Shown here one piece after another: positions 47,401 through 56,400 of a stretch of 64,000 bases of DNA. Numbering within the stretch: position 1 is the first letter of the stretch; each line of letters begins with the position of its first letter. This DNA comes from Onchidella celtica (Eukaryota > Mollusca > Gastropoda > Systellommatophora > Onchidiidae), in assembly GCA_963931925.1 (NCBI GenBank), contig OZ007574.1, positions 39,252,438 to 39,316,437 of the forward strand, in the 5' to 3' direction. A model generated the notes under the pieces. That model had not been told where the DNA came from, did not search any database, and saw only the letters and a program-made list of their open reading frames with translations. The translations under genes and the position numbers were made by a program.

Positions 47401-50400
47401 CAAAGTTGCCCTAACACTTTGTAATGTAGATATAGAACATTAAAAACCATTGTTTCAAAACTGGCTAATATTGAGATTCGATAAAGCAGTCCTAAGACAA
47501 CAAGTGGTCTGTGACAATTAAGGGAAAACACAAAATGTTCACTTGTCAGATATTCATCTAGTGAGAGCGTACACATATGTTATGCAGGCCTGACTATTTT
47601 ATTCCCATAAGTGTGAGAAACAAAAATGTCATGATAACTCTTATCAACAAAATTTTAAGGAACTTTAGGAAAATGTCTGTTGAATTTGACCACAGATGAC
47701 ATCTGACATTAAAGTATATTCACATGACCAGAAAAATTGCAAAAAAAAGATTTCTGCATTTGGCTTGCATTTGTCCAAGCTATCCAGCCTTTTCTCTTCA
47801 ATATTTAGCTTAGTCATTATTGCATTGTGCGATGGAAGATAATTATTTGTTGTAAAAGTGATTAATATTGTTTGCCTTAGTCTGAGCTGCTTTTTGTATC
47901 TGTTTTCTTTTTGTTTCCTCCTAGTCAGAATTCAGAGAAAAATCTTGGCGATCAGCACCGGAAAAGTTTATCTCAGTCTTAAAGGTATTTAGTCATCATT
48001 TTGACAGTGACTGTTGATGCATTTACTTTCTTAAAGAACGATTTTAAAAGGTTTTTTTTACTATACAAAATAACAAAAAAAATTTGGTGGGGGTAGGAGA
48101 TAAAGCTAGTAACATTATCTGTAAGAGGGAATGTGATTACTTTCCCACAAACATATTTTTTTAGGCTACACAGCTAAATTTACTGCACTCTATGATTCTG
48201 CAGGTACCTGCAAAATTATCAGTCACAAATGGAAGATGATTTAAAAAAGAACTATCGTTGGGTAACGATAAGTTCTTGAGGAAGTTGATGACCTTATTCA
48301 TGTGAAGTTTTTTGTTGGCAGTAATGAGACATCTGATTAGCTCAGAAATCAAACAGAAAACAAGCCAGATTTAAAACTGATGAAATATTTTGTTTATTTC
48401 CTTGTGGAGGGAGAAGGACATCAAGATATTCATATATTCTGGTCTGCAAAATGCGCTGATCTATGAACAAATGCTCAAAGACAGTGAGCTCTGCAGTATG
48501 CAAAATGTTTACCAACCAGAATGTATGTTCGAAAGGCAGTGTAGGAGATGGCTATAACAAATTTTTCTTTATTTCTTCAGGCTGTGCTGACATCCAAATC
48601 CTATGAGAAAAGAGAGAGGGATGAGGTTTCTGTGTCTGAGTTGCTGGACATGCTGAAGACAAAGCTCTCCTTTTGGCAGAAGTAAATTGTAGTTTCAAGT
48701 TCTGCAAGAAATGAGTCAAGCGTTTAAGTCATCACAATGGGGTGTAATTTATAATTGTCTGGAAAGTCTGGTGAACAATACTGTCTTTACAGGCTGTTTT
48801 ATGTTCGCCAATACAAGTAACATCCCAGATGCCAATGTGTGAGGTATATTGTGTAGAGAAAATCTATAGCGGAAGAGTAGAATTCTCCCTGGACATGAAA
48901 TGTTAGTTATTGGTACAGTTATTGATCTGCTGTTGTGAGAGCAAAGTTTGATGACGTAGTATCTCTAAATAATGAATTAATTGCCAGTAGATAATGCTTT
49001 TCAGTAAAAAAATAACTGATGTTGATTGGAATGATATGCACAGTGCACTGTGTGACAGACTGACGCTTATGTAAGAATTTAGATGAAGAGGATGACTCAA
49101 AGCCCATGAGCAATGAAATGATTTGGTAAAGTATTCAAAGAAGTGATAGATAGTTTACTGGTATAAGGCTCAATTGACGCAGTTTCATGATGTTGATTTT
49201 CCAGACTAATGTTCAAATTCTACTTGCCGAAAGCTTGGAAAGCAGTTGGCAGCAGAGAACGGGGCAAGGTGAGAAGGAGCTTTTAAATTCTTTAGGGACT
49301 GAAAAAAAGGAATTAGAAGGAAGCAGCGCTAGGCAGACTAAATCCAAAAGAAATTTCTTTTCTTTTTAAATGAGAATTTGATGTGTCCATTAAAATTCAT
49401 GGCTTCTACGTGCATAGGCAACCCTATTTCATTTTAGACAGAGGAAAGAAAAAGGAATAAAAGAGGGTACACTGTTTGGGATTTTGCCCCATGAGGGTGT
49501 CAAAATGGCAGTTGCTTGAAGACATTGGGTTAAATGTGTATTATATTGTGTTTCATGAAAATCTGGCATCTTCCAGGCAAGCCAAGAGGCAATCTTCACA
49601 TATCCCATATAGGCATTTTGATTAATAGCCACTGATTTTCTTCATGTGCTGATTTGTAATTTTACTTCTTTTTTTTTTTCCATCTTCTTAGTCGCTGGCA
49701 ATTCAAATTAGTGATATCTTCAAGTTGGCCTACTCTCGTCTTGCTACTCTCCTGCACACAGAGGTAACTGCTGGTGACTGTTCGAAAGAAAAGAACAACA
49801 AACAAACAAAAAATAAGTAGGAGCTTATCACATCGGGAAAGTTACAAGGATAATCCATACTGAGAGTTACAAAGCTTAGGTGCTCTGTCAGGTGGGCTGT
49901 TTCACATCAGTGATTTTAGAACATGTCTGCTGGATGATTTAGACTAATGGCCAAGAAAAAATGTGCCAGTTACCGTCAGTTTATCTGCATCTAGGGAGCC
50001 CGCCAGAGCTTCAACAGCCTCTGGTCTAAGCATGGGTTACTCTGATGGATATGTTGGTGATGCAATGAATGACCTGCCATTGTCTGCCAGGAAAAAAATT
50101 ATCAAAATAACAGACATGCGAGGGTCTTGTATTGAATACAGTTCATTGTAAATTCATCAGAAAATACAAGTATTTGAGTTCAGTTTGGCAAAGTCATCTA
50201 TATCACATTAGCAAAACATAATGACATTGCAGCACGCCTTGCTTTTCTCCTCCATTATTTAACAATTATGTAATCTTTGAATATTGTATACACTTTTTGT
50301 TGATTTTCATCTCTGAGATGACGTCACATAAAAATCATCCAAACACTAGCAGTCAAGAAGGCTTCATTTTAAGGGGAGGAGCGGCTCAAAATATTGACCA

Positions 50401-53400
50401 CTGGGACTAGATCTAGACAAAATGGGGAAACAATTTCAATTCTCAATTTCTCCATAACTAGCTGACAGATTGCCCCCAAATTTTGCACATGTGTACGTGG
50501 ATGTATGTTCTTTGATCTTACAATGGCCAATTTGGGTTATTTGTGATATTTTTTGCGAGCTAGAGCAATTAGAAAGCCCTTAGGGCCCTTTGGTTTTAAC
50601 ACATTTTCACAATTTCAGTTCTTAATTTCTCCATAACTAGTGAACAGATTGCTCTCAAAATTTGCGCATGTGTCATTGAATATATATACTTTGATGTTAC
50701 AACGGCCGATTTGGGTCATATGTGATGTTTTTTCAGACAGAGTAATTTGAAAACTGTGTTGTCAGATAAAAATGTAACCTACTACTTCAACGTTGGAATA
50801 TGACCAATTGGATAAATGTATTGGAAATATGGCGTTGTAACTCTCTTTTCATACCTATTCTTCACTTGTATGCAAAATTTGAGCTCATTGCAACCGATGG
50901 TTTTCACAGAATTATTAATTTAAAAATGTAATGAAAATTCAATATGGCCGCCGTTACCATAGCAACCGCAAAGTTAAAAAAAAAATTTGAATACATTTTT
51001 CAAATCACATTTTCATTCTGATTCATTACCACAAATTCTATGGAAATTTATTAACAACTAGGGAAAATAGAATTTTTACCCGCCCCTCCCCTTAATGTTA
51101 CTTTTTTCCTCTTGAAACAGGCACAAACTGTAACAAGCACAAAGACCCCACCCCTCTTTGTTCTTTGGTTGTTTTTTTAATTCGATGAGAAAGTAAGAAT
51201 TTGCTGGGGCAGCGTTCTTATGATGCAGAATAGGATGAGGTTGTTTCGCTGACCAGTGAGTGTGGTCCAAAGATTGCAAGATGATAATTTTGTGGCTGAT
51301 GAAATTGTATCCATATGAATGGAGAGACAGGACACTGTAGGCAACCTTCCAGTAATGAAAGATATCTGTGACAGAGTTTATCTCTGGAAATTTAAACATG
51401 CTGAACCTGACTTTTTGCATCTTTCAGGGCAGACTACCAGATGCTGACCTGATGTATTTCCTGACACATCAAGAAATTGGCACTTTAATTTCTTCTCGCT
51501 CTCCTCGACTTATCATCGAGTAAGTTTCAGTGGCTATATTACTGTATGATCTTCTTTGCAATTACAACCATGAAGTTGCTGCACTTTTCATGCCCTTTTA
51601 GTCTGGACATGTGGTGATCTGTCTGATCTCTTATCCAGGTCTGTGAAGTTAATTGTTTTACTTGCTAGCTAAACGAAATAAGTACCCATGTTTTTGTTAC
51701 ATAAGTTTTTACACGAAAGGTGTCATCATCAGGCTACTGACATTGAGAAAATGACTCAAGGAAAACATACTATGCAGTCAGTGAATGCGGAACCTCCTTA
51801 AATACCACATCCATTCAAAGACTGTCTCATTGGTTTTGCTGATTCATCGTTGTCAAATCCCACTGTGGCTTGAACCCCATTCTTTGTGAAGATTACAATT
51901 CCCTGGACCTGAAAAGGGTTACTGATAGTATGCATTACATCCATTATTACTGAATATTGCATTGTGAAGAGTAAAATGTGACAGAATCCTTAGATGACTG
52001 CAGCATGAATAGTGAAAAACAGTCTCAATACTTCCTTTGTAAATTAGATTCCACTGAATATTATTAGAATATATCTGTTTCAGTTTTGATGATCTTTACT
52101 TCAGAAGTGCCATATTGTCGTGTAAATGGAAGGACACAGACATAGGATTGTCAGTATTAAATTAAAACAGTGAAGCATCTTTAAAGGTTTGAGTGAAAGA
52201 CATAAGCAATTTGGGGATTTAAATAACAGAATGGCATTGTCCTGCAAAGTCTTTATGGATACTTTCTTATGATTGTAGTGTCAGTGTGGATTATTCACCA
52301 TTGCCAGTATTAAATTATCAATGGCCATAGTAAAGCACCTATGAATGTTTTAATGGACTGTGGAAGAAATAGGAAATTTGGAGATTTAAACAACAGAATA
52401 GATTGTCCTCCAAAATATTCATGGATACTTCCTTATCACCTTTCTTAAGATGTGGAGTGTACATAACAACTGTATGTATTCTTCCTTTCAGGGCTCAGAA
52501 GAGAAGGAAAGTGCTTGCCAGACAAGCAGAAATGAAATTTGAACAAGTCAGCTGTTCACATCCTTTCCCCGTCAGTTGTTGTCTTCCCTTTAGAATAGTT
52601 TGTTATTGTCACCAAAAGACTGCAAAATTCAGTTAAACAATCATTTTATGAATTCGTATTGTGGGAAGATACCACACACAGCTGTCTTATGAACATTTTT
52701 AATGAACTGAAGCAGTTTGGCTGCAGCTATTTTGTTAATGTTTTATAACAATTAGTAGGCACCGCTAATTGTAAACATACTTTCTTTACTACCCCTAAAA
52801 CTATGCACATTCTACTTATATTAGTGTCATCACACTTCAGTGTTTTTTAACACTTAGAGATTAATGGTTTCTTAGAGATTTTTTTTGTCCTCAAGCTGAT
52901 AAATTGTGAACTTTAAATTGATTATTCTGAATTGGTGCCATTAGACTGGTAATGCCTTGCAGGTGTCATTAAAATAAAAAATAATAGCAATTGTTGATTC
53001 CAGTGCTAGAGTCTGCATTCATTCAATTTTATCAACTTTTTCAATCAACTAGATCAATACAAGCTCCAAGAAAGCTGAGAATAGGAATGTGGAATGCCTT
53101 AAAGGTGAGTAACACAAACTGTGACATGAATTCCTTCTTTTTATTTTTTTTTTCTTATTGTTAGGCAGAGTTTAGAAAGTTAGGTGAGGCAATAAACAGT
53201 AAAAGCCCTGATCATTCATTGAAGTCTTGAGCTCAGTGACTCAATGTGTCAGCTGTTTAGCTGTTGTTATAAAAGCATATATATACTTTCCATGGCAGCT
53301 GTACTGTTTTCTACATTTTTTCCCCATGTTTATCATGTACTATTCAGAACAAACATACAAACAATTTAGAATCAGGCACAGGAATGTTTACTGACATTGA

Positions 53401-56400
53401 TATGATTTCTTAATTTATCATAAAGTTAAGACGCAACAACAAAAAAGAAAAAAGTTGTATGTTACAAAACCCCACGTTAAGGACAGGAAGTTCCCCCAAA
53501 TTTCCAACATGGTTGCGCCAACCAGGAACCGAACCCAGTACCTTCAGCACAAGAGGCGCACACTTTGCCGCAAGACCAGTGTGTACCCAACGTCTGTTCT
53601 TTTGTTTTAATGTTCTGGTTTATATTATGTTGTTTAGAATGCTAATGGCAAGGTTGCATGATACACAAGTTTTTATTTTCATTAGCTGTGGGTTAATGAT
53701 TTTTTAATATTGAACTTTTAATTTAAGCTAATGTTACTCCCTCAGGTATGCCTGTCAGTCAGGGAGAGGTGACTGGCCCTGCTCGAGTTGTGCATCGACT
53801 GGAAGATGCCCATGTCATCAAAGTGAGAACATTTCCTCCTGTGTGGGACTTCATTTATATATATATATTTTTTTAATGTTGAAAAAAAAAAAATCACATG
53901 CAATTGCCTAGTACTTTGCAAATTCAAACAATATTCACACCTCATAAATTTTTCTGTTCATGGACATCTCCATGGCCTCCACTGCCTTTGTTAAAAAAAA
54001 AACAACAACAGTTGTCTCCATCGAATTGAGTCAGATTTCTCTCTTCAATAAGTTATGGCACCCAACCTCTTTACAAAGACATATTAAGTGCACTCTTAGT
54101 GTAAGAATGAAAGGCATAATACTTTTTGCAGAAATTAAGTCATGTGACAATTGTGAAAGTTGGAGTGCAGGGGAACCATAATTTCATAAGAGAAGTGAAG
54201 AGATATTTTTGTCAGTGATTCATTCTCATAATATTCTGTGTTTGATTATAATATTGTTATTTCATCATTTTGATTACAATATTGTTACTTCATTTCAGTC
54301 AGGAGACATTCTGGTTGTGAACAGCACAGATGTTGGTTGGTCTCCATATTTCCCTTTAATTGGTGGTCTGGTGACCGAGTTAGGCGGACTTATCTCCCAT
54401 GGTCAGTACTTCCATTGCCGTCATTATGAAGAATTTTTATATAATAAAATTTTGTAAGTTCAAAGTCTATGAACAGGTTTCAGTGTGAAATGTCGTTTTA
54501 AAAAGTGTGTATGCCTTGATACAGAATGTATCAGGCAAAAACTGCCTTAGACTGGAAAATTCAGCTCAAGGGTGGAATTGTTTGATGAGGTGTTTTATAA
54601 TTTTCACAAGACATAGATTGTCTTCTGTCTTCACAAAAAAAAAAAAAAAAAATTGCTAATTTTTATGAGTTAAGTAGTTGGTGCCCAAGGTCATCAAATT
54701 ATGTTAATGCGTCATGGGTGAAGTCATTTTAAACCAGTGCGTGCAAGTAACACTACTTGGCATGAAAGGGAGCCCAATGGTGTTAAGTCACAATTGAATA
54801 CAATTTTACATGTACTTCCATTGATATGAAATGTGACATTTCAGTTCTTGATTGGGATAATTCTGCTCTCTGGATAGAAGTTAACCCTCGTCCTGCGTTG
54901 AGTGAACTCGTCCACGTAACGCCCTGTGCGGGGATAGCCAGCGGCCAGTCAGCCGATCGTTCGCGTGTTGCCGATAACCTCGGCGGTCGGGCCAATCGGG
55001 TCCGTGTGAACACCTGTATCGCGTATACTCCAGGACGCAATAACAACAATTAAAGTGGTGGATAAATCGTAAGGGATCCCTATGGTATTTGGATAAAGTA
55101 CTTGTGATGATATGCAGTAGGTTTTATTGTGAAATGGAAGGCCCCAAATCAAGAATTTTCTGCATTTACATGCCGTTTAGCACATGTTTTATCATGTTCC
55201 CAAGACCTCTGCGCTTTTTCTGTCCCTATGTCAGGCCATTCAGGTGAACAAATTATTTTTTAAGCCATTCGCTCAATTTACTAACCACATGTATCGTGAC
55301 ATTGCCTTCTCCCTCCTCTACTATGTAAAGCGTTCACTTACTTACTTACTATAATGTTAGTTTTAGCGAGAGATTTGATTTCCAGTTCCAGGTCGTAGAG
55401 CACATACATGTACTGAAAAGCGGTTTAATCAAAGGAACACAGTATCTCTCTAATTACCACATCAAATAAAGACAACGACCAACAACAAAGTCGGTCATTT
55501 TCTCCCAGTTTTCCCTGATGAAAAACCTACTGACAGACGCCTTTATGCAGCATGCCCTAACATTACATCGGAATTCATAATTACAGACGTAGAACGGCGT
55601 CTCAAATACGCACATGGCCCCTTTCTTCTCATTTCACATGTAGACGACAACCAGCATCAAAGTAAAAGTTTCCCCAAGACTTTCCCCAGTTCAAACTTCA
55701 GACCGTCAGTACTATTACACGAGTATGACGAATAGTTGCATCGTAATAAACGTAATCGGACGATACCATTTTGTTAGATATAGTAGGGGTGACAGGGTAG
55801 ATAAACATGCGAAAATAGTGTGGAAAAAAAACGTGAAAAAACAACAACAACGACAGCCTTGGCAACCGAATAACCAAAGCGCGAGGCGCACCGTTGCTAT
55901 ACAAAAATGTGGCCTTCCGCAGGACCCGCGGTTAAGCGTGTCGGACAAAATAACGGCCTCCCGTGTCTCGCGTGTTGCGCGGGGAGGCCAATATAGTGGC
56001 CTCCCGCAGGACTAGGGTTAAGAAAGGTTTTTGTGTTATAAATTTAAACAAGCAGACCTGTAATTTCTTCCGTTTTAGCAAACTGACATGTGCCGTTTCT
56101 CCTTTCTTATCTCCTTCTCAGTTTATTGTGGTAGATTTCTTTTTGATTTTTCAGGTGGAACTTCCATAAAATTCGATTTAGCATGTTTTTCATTCACCAC
56201 TTGTAATTACTCCAGACAGTGTTCTCCTAGAAAACAGCATGTTCACCCAATTTTATGCCTGTGTATACTGCATATAACATTATTAAATGTCTCTCTCTTT
56301 TTTAATTAGGAGCTGTGGTAGCTAGGGAATATGGGATACCATGTGTTGTCAGTATTGCTAATGCCACCTCCATTGTAAAATCTGGTGAGTTATGACTTCG

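Larger units (their letters stand above)
46459..48580. other. Introns between exons w and z without recognised elements
   Basis: The non-exon parts (46459-47085, 47176-47924, 47985-48580) are AT-rich and show no repeat, RNA or coding signal I can support. Confidence 0.45.
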
